This document shows positions 35,411 through 43,058 of a stretch of 64,000 nt of DNA, piece by piece (the stretch's first letter is position 1; each line of letters begins with the position of its first letter). Origin of the DNA: HK-STAS-PATE-42 sp964461505 (GTDB taxonomy: Bacteria > Patescibacteriota > Saccharimonadia > Saccharimonadales > HK-STAS-PATE-42); the NCBI GenBank assembly GCA_964461505.1, contig CAYWUW010000003.1, forward strand, positions 38,154-102,153, read 5' to 3'. Both the position numbers and the translations under genes were made by a program. Under the pieces are notes generated by a model. The model was not told the origin of the DNA. It saw only the letters and a list, made by a program, of their open reading frames with translations, and searched no databases.

Positions 35411-35456
35411 ATTGCTCCCTCGCCCTTGCAGGGAGAGGGCTGGGGTGAGGGTGATT
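35411..35456. repeat. GC-rich palindromic repeat
   Basis: CTCCCTCGCCCTTGCAGGGA plus GAGGGCTGGGGTGAGGG. It is the same family as the element within gltX (13118-13152), in opposite orientation. It follows obg directly and can form a hairpin. Confidence 0.75.
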
Positions 35457-35474
35457 AGTGTTAAGCTTAAGATT

Positions 35475-35915
35475 ATGCTAGATAAAATTTTGAATCACTT
35501 TGAGGATTTTGAACCGAAATGGAGGTTTAAGCTTAATGTTGTTGGCTTGGTGTTCTGCTTTGTGGTGTTCTGGCTAATTCATCAGGCTAAGCTTAAAATA
35601 GATATGAAGTTGCCAGAGTTTATTAACCTGCCAAACTTTATTGGTAATGTAGATTCGGTGATTTTGGCTCTGGCTGGCGGATTTTTGGTTGGTTGGATTC
35701 TGGCTCGATTTACTAAGCTTAATGGTTCTAGAATTTTTAGAATTGGAGTTTTTGCCGGAACCTTAATTGGCCTGATGCAAAATGTTCTAATTGAAACTAG
35801 CTTTGGCATGAAGCTTTTGAATCAACCAAATGTTTCGGATCCGCTGGATGTTTTTTGGGGAACGGTTTTTTGCCTTATTGCCTGTTTTGTAAGCTTTAAA
35901 ACTGAGCAGATTTAA
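35475..35915 (+). CDS. Small four-helix membrane protein, hypothetical
   Basis: 146 aa, not recognised. Four hydrophobic helices (about 22-40, 56-77, 87-107 and 118-136). An in-frame TTG at 35412 would add 21 residues translated from a palindromic repeat, so ATG 35475 is preferred. The gene is dense in TAAGCTTA (five in about 430 bp), and the stop is the TAA of the last copy. It is probably co-transcribed with obg. Confidence 0.65.
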   Translation: MLDKILNHFEDFEPKWRFKLNVVGLVFCFVVFWLIHQAKLKIDMKLPEFINLPNFIGNVDSVILALAGGFLVGWILARFTKLNGSRIFRIGVFAGTLIGLMQNVLIETSFGMKLLNQPNVSDPLDVFWGTVFCLIACFVSFKTEQI

Positions 35916-35951
35916 GCTTAATCTAAATTAATTGAACTGAAACAAGATTAT

Positions 35952-36043
35952 GTCATCCTGAGCGAAGCTGAAGGATCTTGATCTTCTGTTCAGACTAGAC
36001 CTGTACTAAAATGGAGATCTCTCGACATAAGCTCGAGATGACA
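35952..36043. repeat. Two palindromic repeats
   Basis: GTCATCCTGAGCGAAGCTGA plus AGGATCT (35952-35978) and GAGATCTCTCGACATAAGCT plus CGAGATGACA (36014-36043) lie in the gap between convergent genes. Confidence 0.7.
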
Positions 36044-36048
36044 AATTA

Positions 36049-37074
36049 TTAGTCTCTTAGCCCAACGGCTTTTTGAACTTTTTGTAGTGTTTGATCTGCA
36101 ACTTCTCGCATTTTTTGTTCGGAAGATTTAAGCTTAGCTTCCAGAACATTCTGATCTACCTTTTGAAAATTATCTTGGAGTTCTGTAAGAGTTTTTTCTA
36201 CGGCAGCAGCAACTCTTTTTTTAAGTTCGCCATACTGAGTTTGGCCGACGAATTCTTGATTAACTTGAGCTTGAGTTTTTTGTTCGAGAAGAGCTAAGAG
36301 CACGAGCAGATTGGTGATTCCGGGTTGGTTAAGCTTATCAAAATTGATTTTGCCAACACTGTCGGTTGTGGCGGAGATGACTTTTTTGGCAGCGAGTTTT
36401 GGATCGTCAAATAAAAGAATGGTTCCGTTTGGATCTTTTACGGATTTGCTCATCTTTTTTTGAGGATTGGTTAAGCTCATGATTCTAATTGAATCTTGCT
36501 GCCCGGCGAATTCAACTTGTTCTTTAATTTCTGCCGGAGCTTGAAAGACATCTCCGAATTTATTGTTAAACCTTTCGGCAAGATCTCGTGTGAATTCTAG
36601 ATGTTGGCGCTGATCTTCGCCCACGGGAACGTATTTTGCGCCGTAAAGCAGCATATCTGCCGCCATTAAAACTGGGTAATCAAAGAGCCCGGCTGAGACG
36701 AACTCTACGTCTTTTCGCTCGGCTTTATCTTTAAATTCAGTCATTCTAGAAAGAACTCCAAAACTGGCAAAGTTATTTAAGATTATGGCCAGCTCGGAAT
36801 GTGTGGAGATTCTGCTTTGGCGGTAAAGTTCAACGTTTTTTAAATCAATTGGTAATCCGGCCGCCACAAAAAGCCGCAGATTCTTGATGCTGTTTGCGTA
36901 AAGATTGTTGTGATCAACGGGAGTTGTGAATGAATGGAGATCGGGCACAAAAAGTGCGACCTGGTAATCTTTTGATTTTTGATGAGCCATCTTAATTAGA
37001 GGTTGAATCGCGCCAAGGTAATTTCCGAGAGTTAGCTCATCATTACAGCGGATTCCAGTTAAAATAGTTTGCAT
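36049..37074 (-). CDS. trpS: Tryptophanyl-tRNA synthetase, core copy
   Basis: 341 aa from MQTILTGIR; nine further upstream codons are open but unsupported. Class I synthetase charging tRNA-Trp. The HIGH equivalent is TLGNYLGAI near residue 15 and the KMSKS motif is QKKMSKSV near 205. GEDQRQHLEFTRDLAERFN is the conserved substrate-pocket helix. A transcription attenuator precedes it: a leader peptide with two Trp codons, an antiterminator and a terminator (37149-37269). A second, more distant trpS lies at 53752. Confidence 0.95.
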   Translation of the reverse strand: MQTILTGIRCNDELTLGNYLGAIQPLIKMAHQKSKDYQVALFVPDLHSFTTPVDHNNLYANSIKNLRLFVAAGLPIDLKNVELYRQSRISTHSELAIILNNFASFGVLSRMTEFKDKAERKDVEFVSAGLFDYPVLMAADMLLYGAKYVPVGEDQRQHLEFTRDLAERFNNKFGDVFQAPAEIKEQVEFAGQQDSIRIMSLTNPQKKMSKSVKDPNGTILLFDDPKLAAKKVISATTDSVGKINFDKLNQPGITNLLVLLALLEQKTQAQVNQEFVGQTQYGELKKRVAAAVEKTLTELQDNFQKVDQNVLEAKLKSSEQKMREVADQTLQKVQKAVGLRD

Positions 37075-37148
37075 AGTATTTTTTCTTTCTAATCCATCCA
37101 TGGCCCTGGCAAAGATGGATCTTAATTATTTAAGTTTGATTATAGACT

Positions 37149-37178
37149 AAAAAACCTCCGTGGTAAGTAGCGGAGGTT
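37149..37178 (-). terminator. Attenuator terminator of trpS
   Basis: On the minus strand: AACCTCCG, loop CTACTTACCA, CGGAGGTT, with the T-run TTTTTT (37149-37154). The stem is a perfect 8 bp. It lies between the leader peptide stop (37207) and trpS. Its left flank and loop, GCTACTTACC (37162-37171), are exactly complementary to GGTAAGTAGC (37213-37222) in the leader. Confidence 0.9.
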
Positions 37179-37206
37179 AAAATTAAGATTTTATTTAATA
37201 CAAAAA

Positions 37207-37269
37207 CTAAGAGCTACTTACCAAAAGCCAAGTAGTGTTCCAGTATAGAGCTGTATTAAAAATTAACAT
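37207..37269 (-). CDS. trpS leader peptide with two Trp codons
   Basis: A 20-codon frame: MLIFNTALYWNTTWLLVSSS, with Trp at codons 10 and 14. It has its own consensus promoter with 7 nt from -10 box to ATG. Segment 1 (ACTACTT, 37230-37236, overlapping the second Trp codon region) can pair with AAGTAG in segment 2 (37213-37222); segment 2 is also exactly complementary to 37162-37171 in the terminator. A ribosome stalled at the Trp codons would cover segment 1 and favour antitermination. This matches ribosome-mediated attenuation, inferred from sequence alone. Confidence 0.85.
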   Translation of the reverse strand: MLIFNTALYWNTTWLLVSSS

Positions 37270-37276
37270 GATTTAA

Positions 37277-37305
37277 AGTATATCAGCTTATTAAGCTTAA
37301 GTCAA
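37277..37305 (-). promoter_or_regulatory. Promoter of the trpS attenuator
   Basis: On the minus strand, TTGACT (37300-37305), a 17-bp spacer and TATACT (37277-37282). The spacer contains a TAAGCTTA copy and the promoter overlaps the end of the upstream gene. Transcription should begin at or next to the leader peptide ATG. Confidence 0.85.
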
Positions 37306-38022
37306 ACCATCTAGTTTATCTCGGAGTTTATCTACGTGGTTGGCGAATTCATCACGAACTTTTTGGGCGTATGGGTTATCTTTATGAACAGAATCTATGA
37401 GTTCCCTGCTTTCGATTTCGGCAACCTTGCTTAAGCTTAGTAATTTTGTAAAAGATGGAGTCGTAATGCCATGTTCTTCGAGTTTAAACGGAGCGAGAGT
37501 TTCGGAAACAAAGAAGGTTAGAGCATGCGTGTAGGCCATAGCTTGATCATGCTCTGCGGCCGTCATCTGAATGATGTTCAACTTAAGTTTAGCGCCACAG
37601 TATTCAAGAAGACTTTCGGCGAGAGCTCCATTGAATTCGCAAACGATTAATTTAAGATTTTTTGTGGATTTTTTGGCGGATTGTGGGCCAAATAGCGGAT
37701 GCGTAATAAGCAAGTTATGGTGAGCCGGAAGTGCATTTTTGATGAGTTCTAGCGGTTTAAGCTTAATAGAACAAACATCTACCAAAAGAGATTCTTTTTT
37801 AAGATATGGTTTAAGTTCTTTAAGAACTTTTGGGTAAGCATTAAAAGTGACGGAAAGAATTACAATATCTGATTTAAAAACTTTAAGACGCTCTTCTTCG
37901 CTAGAATCTCGCCCAATCATCTTAATTTCAGAAGCGTAACTTTTAAAAAGCTTTGCTAAGAGCTTGGCAAAGCTCCCTCTTACGATTATTCCAATGGTTG
38001 GTTTTTTATCTTTTTTTAACAC
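37297..38022 (-). CDS. Prephenate/arogenate dehydrogenase-like protein
   Basis: 241 aa of the TyrA family (NAD(P)-dependent decarboxylating oxidation of prephenate or arogenate in tyrosine synthesis). The nucleotide fold begins TIGIIVRGSFAKLLAKLF, where the usual GxGxxG is degraded to IIVRGS. Also present are LVDVCSIKLKPLE, HPLFGPQS and MTAAEHDQAMAYTHAL, the last two with the catalytic His residues. The start is GTG. No other aromatic-pathway gene is nearby, so it may act on another substrate. Its stop overlaps the trpS promoter. Confidence 0.8.
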   Translation of the reverse strand: MLKKDKKPTIGIIVRGSFAKLLAKLFKSYASEIKMIGRDSSEEERLKVFKSDIVILSVTFNAYPKVLKELKPYLKKESLLVDVCSIKLKPLELIKNALPAHHNLLITHPLFGPQSAKKSTKNLKLIVCEFNGALAESLLEYCGAKLKLNIIQMTAAEHDQAMAYTHALTFFVSETLAPFKLEEHGITTPSFTKLLSLSKVAEIESRELIDSVHKDNPYAQKVRDEFANHVDKLRDKLDGLT

Positions 38023-38186
38023 TTTTGATTATTATTTATTGCTTATTGTTGATTTTTGCTTGTCTTGCTTGATTGGTGTAAGGTCTAACTCGTTCTGAAT
38101 CTTTTCTAATATTATATAAGAAAGGCCCGGAGATTGCGCGCCTCTTGCTTAAGCTTAGAGGATGAGCGTAAAGAAGTTTGTTAAGC

Positions 38187-38768
38187 TTAAGTTAAACTTG
38201 GGGCGAGACTTGGGGCAAGTTCTTCTGCGCCGACAATTCTACATGTTACTGGGCCGAGCAGCACTGCCGGGGCTTGGCTAGGATTAACATTAGGTAGAGT
38301 CGTGCCTGAGAATTTAAGGAACGGTGCCTCTTCAGCGGGTACGAAAGAGCAGCCTAGAGGATCAGCTTCTCTTCTAGTTAAGCCCAGACCATTAAGCTGC
38401 CCAGAATCTTGTCTCCCGAGTACTAATGTACCAAAGCCACGGCTTAGCTTAAGTTTAGTTGCCGGAAATAGAACTTCGCCACGAGCACGAACAAGTTCGA
38501 AAGCAGATACGATGGCTCCTAACATGTCTTCTAGGTCGACATGGGCACCACGAGATGACATTATCTTCAAAAAGCGTTCGCGATCTTGCTCTCCTCTAAC
38601 CACTCCCATTAGAAACTCAACGGGAGGTTTTTTGAAAACCTGACCTAGAGATCTTGCGCGTCCTTTTTGACCATGCGGATATTGATAGTGTTCTGGTAAC
38701 TCTAGAACTGGCCTAGAAATTACTAGATCTTTTGGTTCGAGTGTTTTTGGTGCTGAGTTTCTTGCCAT
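38187..38768 (-). CDS. Hypothetical protein
   Basis: 193 aa, not recognised. Basic Pro-rich N-terminus (YQYPHGQKGRARSLGQVFKK) and a soluble mixed fold, for example GAHVDLEDMLGAIVSAFELV and SRGFGTLVLGRQDSGQLNG. There is no membrane segment. The stop lies in a TAAGCTTA copy, but the body has only one TAAGTTTA-type copy, so it may be a newer gene. Confidence 0.6.
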   Translation of the reverse strand: MARNSAPKTLEPKDLVISRPVLELPEHYQYPHGQKGRARSLGQVFKKPPVEFLMGVVRGEQDRERFLKIMSSRGAHVDLEDMLGAIVSAFELVRARGEVLFPATKLKLSRGFGTLVLGRQDSGQLNGLGLTRREADPLGCSFVPAEEAPFLKFSGTTLPNVNPSQAPAVLLGPVTCRIVGAEELAPSLAPSLT

Positions 38769-38824
38769 AAAGATATAATTATAGCAGATATATACTCTCT
38801 AGTCTAGCTTAAGCTTAGGTGATG

Positions 38825-40081
38825 CTAGAGGATGAGCGTGGCGAGACCGAGGAATGCCATAAAGCCTAGAACGTCGGTTCCAGTTGTAATAAAGATTGTG
38901 GCGGAGCTGGCCGGATCTTTGCCGAGGCGCTTCATAACAAGCGGAACGATTGTTCCGAACAAGGCGGCAACAATTAAGTTTATGACCATAGCCAGAGCCA
39001 AAACGATGGCTAATCTAACATCGTGATCTTTAGCCAAGACGATAGCGGCGACCAAAAAGCCGTTGATAAAACCGTTGATTAAGCTGGCTCCAACCTCATT
39101 TTTGAGGGTTTTGAAAAATGATTTTAAGCTAACTTGGCCAAGAGCGATTCCACGAACCATAACAGCCATAGTTTGAGTGGCGGCGTTTCCACCCATTCCG
39201 GCAACTATTGGCATGTAGACTGCGAGCAAAACAAATTTAGAGATTGTTCCTTCAAAAAGCCCGACTGTGAAGGCTGCTAAAAATGCTGTTGCAAGATTAA
39301 TAATTAACCATTTGTAACGGAACGAAACTTTGGCTTTGATAGGATCTTTAACGCCTTCTTCTTGGCGAACTCCGGCAAAATCGTAAAGGGAGGCGGATTC
39401 ACTTTTTTCCATAGCTTGCAGAACATCATCAGAATAGATTATTCCCGCAACTCCATTATCATCCATCACAACAACTTTGTTATGCGGGTGAGTTTGAAAA
39501 AGTTCTTCAACCTCTTTTTGGGTTGCTGTTTTATGGATGGTGGCGATTTTTTTAACAAGCTTGCCAACTTTTTCGGATGATCGATTTAAGCCTAGTGCAG
39601 CGCCAGGAAGGTGCCCAACAAGTTGGCCTTCTTTTAGAACTAGCGTTACAGGAATTTTTCCGGTTCGCCTTTCGTGAAGCTTAATTTTTTTAGCGGTATG
39701 TTCGATGTTGTCGCCATCATCAACCTGAACATAGTTCACACTCATCAAAGCAGCGGCAGAATCTGATTCTAAGTAAAGCAGATCTTTAACTGCGTTTTGT
39801 AAATCTTTACTAAGTTTTTTGATGATTGTTTTGCGGCGGCGCGGGCCAAAAAGATGGAGGATGTCGGTGGCATCATCAGGATCTAGCTTTTCGAGAATAG
39901 CCATCAAAGAATCTTCTGAAAGATTGGTAACGATATCTTTTTTTGTGGGCTTAGTTTGGCTGGCTAGAATTGCAATCTGCGTTTCAAGATCTTGTTCTTT
40001 AAAAATTTTGAGGCGATGTTTGGAATTTATTGCAACCTCTTTACTAATTGCAAAAAGCTCGGCCGATTCTTTAAAGTTCAT
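38825..40081 (-). CDS. mgtE: Magnesium transporter MgtE
   Basis: 418 aa. An N-terminal superhelical domain (about 20-125: MAILEKLDPDDATDILHLFG), two CBS domains (about 130-245) that close the channel at high Mg2+, and five membrane helices from about 270 with the pore region VYMPIVAGMGGNAATQTMAV. The end carries the ion-site helix TGTDVLGFMAFLGLATLIL. The layout is complete and normal. It is on the minus strand as a single gene. Confidence 0.95.
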   Translation of the reverse strand: MNFKESAELFAISKEVAINSKHRLKIFKEQDLETQIAILASQTKPTKKDIVTNLSEDSLMAILEKLDPDDATDILHLFGPRRRKTIIKKLSKDLQNAVKDLLYLESDSAAALMSVNYVQVDDGDNIEHTAKKIKLHERRTGKIPVTLVLKEGQLVGHLPGAALGLNRSSEKVGKLVKKIATIHKTATQKEVEELFQTHPHNKVVVMDDNGVAGIIYSDDVLQAMEKSESASLYDFAGVRQEEGVKDPIKAKVSFRYKWLIINLATAFLAAFTVGLFEGTISKFVLLAVYMPIVAGMGGNAATQTMAVMVRGIALGQVSLKSFFKTLKNEVGASLINGFINGFLVAAIVLAKDHDVRLAIVLALAMVINLIVAALFGTIVPLVMKRLGKDPASSATIFITTGTDVLGFMAFLGLATLIL

Positions 40082-40135
40082 GTTTGTTTTTTAGATTAAA
40101 CTTAAGTTCTTTAAGCTTAATAATAGCATATATGC

Positions 40136-40324
40136 TTACACGGTGCCTTGTTCTTCGATTACTATTCTGACAGTCAGACCTAATTGCTCTGCAACCATTA
40201 TAGTCCATGAAAGATCTGGGAGTTTGTTTGCGCGATAGGCAGCAGGTAGGGGGATATTTGGAGATGCTTCTGTAGCACTGACCAAAGCAGCTTTAGCCTG
40301 TTCTTTAATTTGATCGATTGGCAT
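40136..40324 (-). CDS. Small hypothetical protein
   Basis: 62 aa, not recognised; soluble, partly helical, starting MPIDQIKEQAKAALVSATEA. A TATACT box about 15 nt upstream of the ATG gives some support. There is no visible ribosome binding site. Confidence 0.45.
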   Translation of the reverse strand: MPIDQIKEQAKAALVSATEASPNIPLPAAYRANKLPDLSWTIMVAEQLGLTVRIVIEEQGTV

Positions 40325-40397
40325 AGCTTGATGAAGTATAACTTTATGACGTATATCCTGAATGATTAGGTCTAAGAGGTGGATCTCGTAAGTTGAA

Positions 40398-40472
40398 TGG
40401 CTGGGGCGGTAGGGGTCGAACCTACGATCTTCGGTACCAGAAACCGCTGCCGTACCACTTGGCCACGCCCCA
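40398..40472 (-). tRNA. tRNA-Gln (CTG)
   Basis: 75 nt with encoded CCA and discriminator G. The acceptor stem TGGGGCG/CGCCCCA is identical to the other tRNA-Gln. The anticodon loop is TTCTGGT, anticodon CTG. The T arm GTAGGTTCGACCCCTAC has an A-to-C change from the TTG isoacceptor. Both Gln isoacceptors are thus present. Confidence 0.95.
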
Positions 40473-40486
40473 TTTCCTGCTATAAT
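40459..40486 (+). promoter_or_regulatory. Promoter of VanY-type gene
   Basis: TTGGCC (40459-40464, inside the opposing tRNA gene), a 16-bp spacer and TGC-TATAAT (40481-40486), 8 nt before the ATG at 40495. Confidence 0.65.
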
Positions 40487-40494
40487 TTTAACAT

Positions 40495-41265
40495 ATGAAG
40501 ATAAGAAAAATCTTGCGGATAGTTGCTTTAAGTTTAATAGTTCTGCTGGCTGCGGTTTTGGTTGGCGGAATTAGTGTTTTTAGAGCTAATGAGGTGCAGG
40601 CTCCAAAAGTTAGGGATGAAGCAGCGCATAAAGAATCTGGTGAAAAAGAGACGGAAGCGACTAAGCTTAATATTACAGATCCGCAAAGTGTGTATGTTTT
40701 AGTTAATAAGAACAATCCTTTGAATCCTTTAGAATATCGGCCGGCAGATTTGGTGGCAGATGTTGTGCCAACCACGGCGAGTGATTCTAAAGATGAAAGA
40801 TCGGTGCGCGAACTAGTGAAGGCAGATTTGGTGCAAATGTTTGCGGATGCTAAAAGTTCTAAGCTTAATTTGGTTATGAACAGCGGATTCCGTTCTAGCA
40901 CCGAGCAGGCTTTTTATTACAATAATTATGTTCGGCAAAGTGGTGAGCTGGCGGCAAATAAGTTTTCTGCTAGGCCAGGTTATAGTGAACATCAAACTGG
41001 GTTAAGCTTAGATATTAGCTACGCCGATCGAAGTTGTTATCTAGAAGAATGCTTTGGCGAAACGGAAGCTGGCAAATGGTTGGCAGCAAATGCTCATAAA
41101 TATGGCTTTATTTTGCGTTATCCAAAAGAAAAGGAAGACATTACTGGCTATCAATATGAGCCTTGGCACTTTAGGTATGTTGGCAAAGATGTTGCTAGTA
41201 AGATTTTTGGGCAGAATCTAACTTATGAAGAATATTTGGCTAAGCTTAATTTAATCAAGATATAA
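40495..41265 (+). CDS. D-Ala-D-Ala carboxypeptidase, VanY/M15B family
   Basis: 256 aa. An N-terminal membrane segment (about 7-26), a linker and then an M15B peptidase domain (about 60-235). Zinc ligands and active site: SARPGYSEHQTGLSLDISY gives the His and Asp ligands, and YEPWHFRYVG gives the catalytic Glu and third His. The enzyme trims the terminal D-Ala from peptidoglycan stem peptides outside the membrane, complementing the L,D-transpeptidase at 4307. Confidence 0.92.
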   Translation: MKIRKILRIVALSLIVLLAAVLVGGISVFRANEVQAPKVRDEAAHKESGEKETEATKLNITDPQSVYVLVNKNNPLNPLEYRPADLVADVVPTTASDSKDERSVRELVKADLVQMFADAKSSKLNLVMNSGFRSSTEQAFYYNNYVRQSGELAANKFSARPGYSEHQTGLSLDISYADRSCYLEECFGETEAGKWLAANAHKYGFILRYPKEKEDITGYQYEPWHFRYVGKDVASKIFGQNLTYEEYLAKLNLIKI

Positions 41266-41376
41266 AAGAGCTGGAATTGAATTCCACAAAGCGGGAAGAA
41301 AAAGGCTATTGACTGAGCTTAAGCTTAAGCGTAATATCTTAAGGTAAAGTACTAAGTTTTTAAGAAGGAGAGAAAT

Positions 41377-41706
41377 ATGGTACCAAGCTTAAGAAAATAC
41401 ATTAAACAACAAGAGATTCTAGTTATTGCGATTGGAATTGTTCTGGGTTTTGCGCTAAAAGATTTTGTGGAAAGCTTTATTAGATCTTTTATAACTCCAC
41501 TTTTAGATAAGCTTTATGGCGGAGCTGGAAGTTTAACTGCCAAAACAGTTGATGTTGGTGGAGTAAGGTTTAAACCAGGCGATTTTGCAGATGCAACAAT
41601 AACTTTTGCGGCAATTATTTTGGTAGCCTATGTTGCTGTTTACACTTATAACACCGCAACTCATCAACTTCGCCCTAAAGAAGAAAAATCTAAAACTAAA
41701 AAATAG
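41377..41706 (+). CDS. mscL: Large-conductance mechanosensitive channel MscL
   Basis: 109 aa. Homopentameric tension-gated safety valve. The N-terminus MVPSLRKYIKQQEILVIAIG precedes helix 1 (ILVIAIGIVLGFALKDFVES), a short outer loop with GGVRFKPGDF, helix 2 (ITFAAIILVAYVAVYTYN) and a basic tail. Strong ribosome binding site (AAGGAGAG, about 8 nt upstream), unlike most genes here. A rho-independent terminator follows. Confidence 0.9.
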   Translation: MVPSLRKYIKQQEILVIAIGIVLGFALKDFVESFIRSFITPLLDKLYGGAGSLTAKTVDVGGVRFKPGDFADATITFAAIILVAYVAVYTYNTATHQLRPKEEKSKTKK

Positions 41707-41726
41707 ATTTAAGCTTAGTTTTTTAT

Positions 41727-41764
41727 AATCTCTCTTAAATTATTCAATTTTGGAGAGATTTTTT
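41727..41764 (+). terminator. Rho-independent terminator after mscL
   Basis: AATCTCTC (41727-41734) pairs with GAGAGATT (41753-41760), followed by TTTT. The loop is about 18 nt, which is long, so efficiency is uncertain. Confidence 0.65.
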
Positions 41765-42377
41765 AGAATAGATTTAAAATGTATTGATTGATGCTCTTTA
41801 AGATTTGATTGATATTCGGGTAAATTATTACCATAAAAAAGATGATCGAGGCAAAACCAAAAGATTCAATTTTATCCATAATGCTGCGTAAAGAATCTGG
41901 CGCAATTGCGTATAGAACACGAGAACCATCAAGAGGTGGAAATGGGATTAAGTTAAAAACAGCTAGGCCGACATTAACACTGGTAAGGTAGGCTAAGAAA
42001 ATAGAGAGGTAACCTGCTTGATAACCGACTACCGAAAGTATTAGGCCGGCTAAAATTGCAAGAAGCAAATTAGAAAGTGGGCCTACAACAGCAACTAGAG
42101 CCATGCCGTATTCTTGCCCTTTTAGAGCCCATGGCGTAACTTGAACTGGCTTGGCGGCTCCAAAAGGCTGAGCTCCAACGAGATTTAAGATTAGCGCTAA
42201 GGCAATGGTTGTGAGTGGATCTATATGGTGCAAAGGATTTAAGCTTACGCGTCTGTTGACTCTTGAGCTGCCATCTCCTAAAAAGTAGGCCACTAGACTG
42301 TGCATGCTTTCGTGCACACTAATTGAAAGTGCTAGAGCGGTTATGACGATTGCGATTTCGGCTAGATCTAAATTCAT
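41763..42377 (-). CDS. Site-2-protease family M50 metallopeptidase
   Basis: 204 aa. An intramembrane zinc protease of the short M50 type: HESMHSLVAYFLGD near residue 22 (HExxH, with two His and Glu), and PFPPLDGSRVL (NPDG-like third ligand) near 146. Five or six membrane helices are visible. Members cleave anchored regulators or signal peptides; the substrate here is unknown. Confidence 0.88.
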   Translation of the reverse strand: MNLDLAEIAIVITALALSISVHESMHSLVAYFLGDGSSRVNRRVSLNPLHHIDPLTTIALALILNLVGAQPFGAAKPVQVTPWALKGQEYGMALVAVVGPLSNLLLAILAGLILSVVGYQAGYLSIFLAYLTSVNVGLAVFNLIPFPPLDGSRVLYAIAPDSLRSIMDKIESFGFASIIFFMVIIYPNINQILKSINQYILNLF

Positions 42378-42424
42378 GCTTTTGGGTTTAATTTTAGCAG
42401 ATAAGTTTAATGCTGATCTAGCTA

Positions 42425-42483
42425 TTAAGCTTAAGATTTTTGGGTTGGGATTTTAAGCTTAAGATTATTGTACTTAAGCTTAG
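42425..42483. repeat. Triple cluster of the TAAGCTTA motif
   Basis: Perfect copies at 42426-42433, 42454-42461 and 42475-42482, two within the direct repeat TTAAGCTTAAGATT. This is the densest noncoding cluster seen. It lies between the M50 and VOC genes. Confidence 0.85.
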
Positions 42484-42552
42484 CGTGGTTTTTGTGGGAA
42501 GCTTTATCTGAAGTTATCCAGAGATTGGCTGGGTAAGAACTGCACTAGGTTT

Positions 42553-43017
42553 TTATTTATAATCCGCAATGATTATCTTTTTTTGATTCATCATTATTTT
42601 GTAGGCATCTGGCTTATTCATTAGTTCGTTCATGTTTTTGGGAACAATTTGCCAGCTTAGATCAAACTTATCTTTACACCAACCACACTGTTCGGATTCT
42701 TTTACGCTTGAGAGCTTCTTCCAGAAATAGTCGATCTCTGCTTGATCTGCACAGCTAACGGCAAAAGAGATTGCTTCGCTAAACTTAAATTCTGGCCCTG
42801 CGTTAATTGCTGTAAAGTGGGTGCCTTCAAGTTCAAACTCTACTACCAAGGGTTTGCCCGCTAAGCTTAATTGAAAATCTGCCAAGCCCTCTTCTACGCT
42901 GTTGGGGTAGTATTGAATGGAGAGTATCTTGCTGTTTGTAAAAACTGATGTATAGAACTCGGCTGCCTCTAGAGCATTGCCATCAAACCATAAGTTTGGG
43001 ACTATTTTTTGTAACAT
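42553..43017 (-). CDS. VOC/PhnB-like protein
   Basis: 154 aa of the vicinal-oxygen-chelate fold, PhnB/3-demethylubiquinone methyltransferase-like subgroup: MLQKIVPNLWFDGNALEAAE, FYTSVF, FQLSLAGKPLVVEFELEG, FAVSCADQAEIDYFWKKLSS, and the WCKDKFDLSWQIVP signature. The biochemical function is unknown in most members. It is the last gene with core-type sequence motifs before the island. Confidence 0.85.
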   Translation of the reverse strand: MLQKIVPNLWFDGNALEAAEFYTSVFTNSKILSIQYYPNSVEEGLADFQLSLAGKPLVVEFELEGTHFTAINAGPEFKFSEAISFAVSCADQAEIDYFWKKLSSVKESEQCGWCKDKFDLSWQIVPKNMNELMNKPDAYKIMMNQKKIIIADYK

Positions 43018-43058
43018 ATGAACTCCTCTTATCTTTTAGGTAACTATCTTTAATATTA

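Noticed and set aside
37149..37305. T-box riboswitch upstream of trpS
   Set aside because: There is no T-box consensus or specifier-loop architecture; the short leader peptide with Trp codons explains the structure better.
284..42482. TAAGCTTA as rho-independent terminators or restriction targets
   Set aside because: An 8-12 bp palindrome without loop or T-run cannot terminate, and restriction sites (HindIII core AAGCTT) are normally avoided, not enriched.
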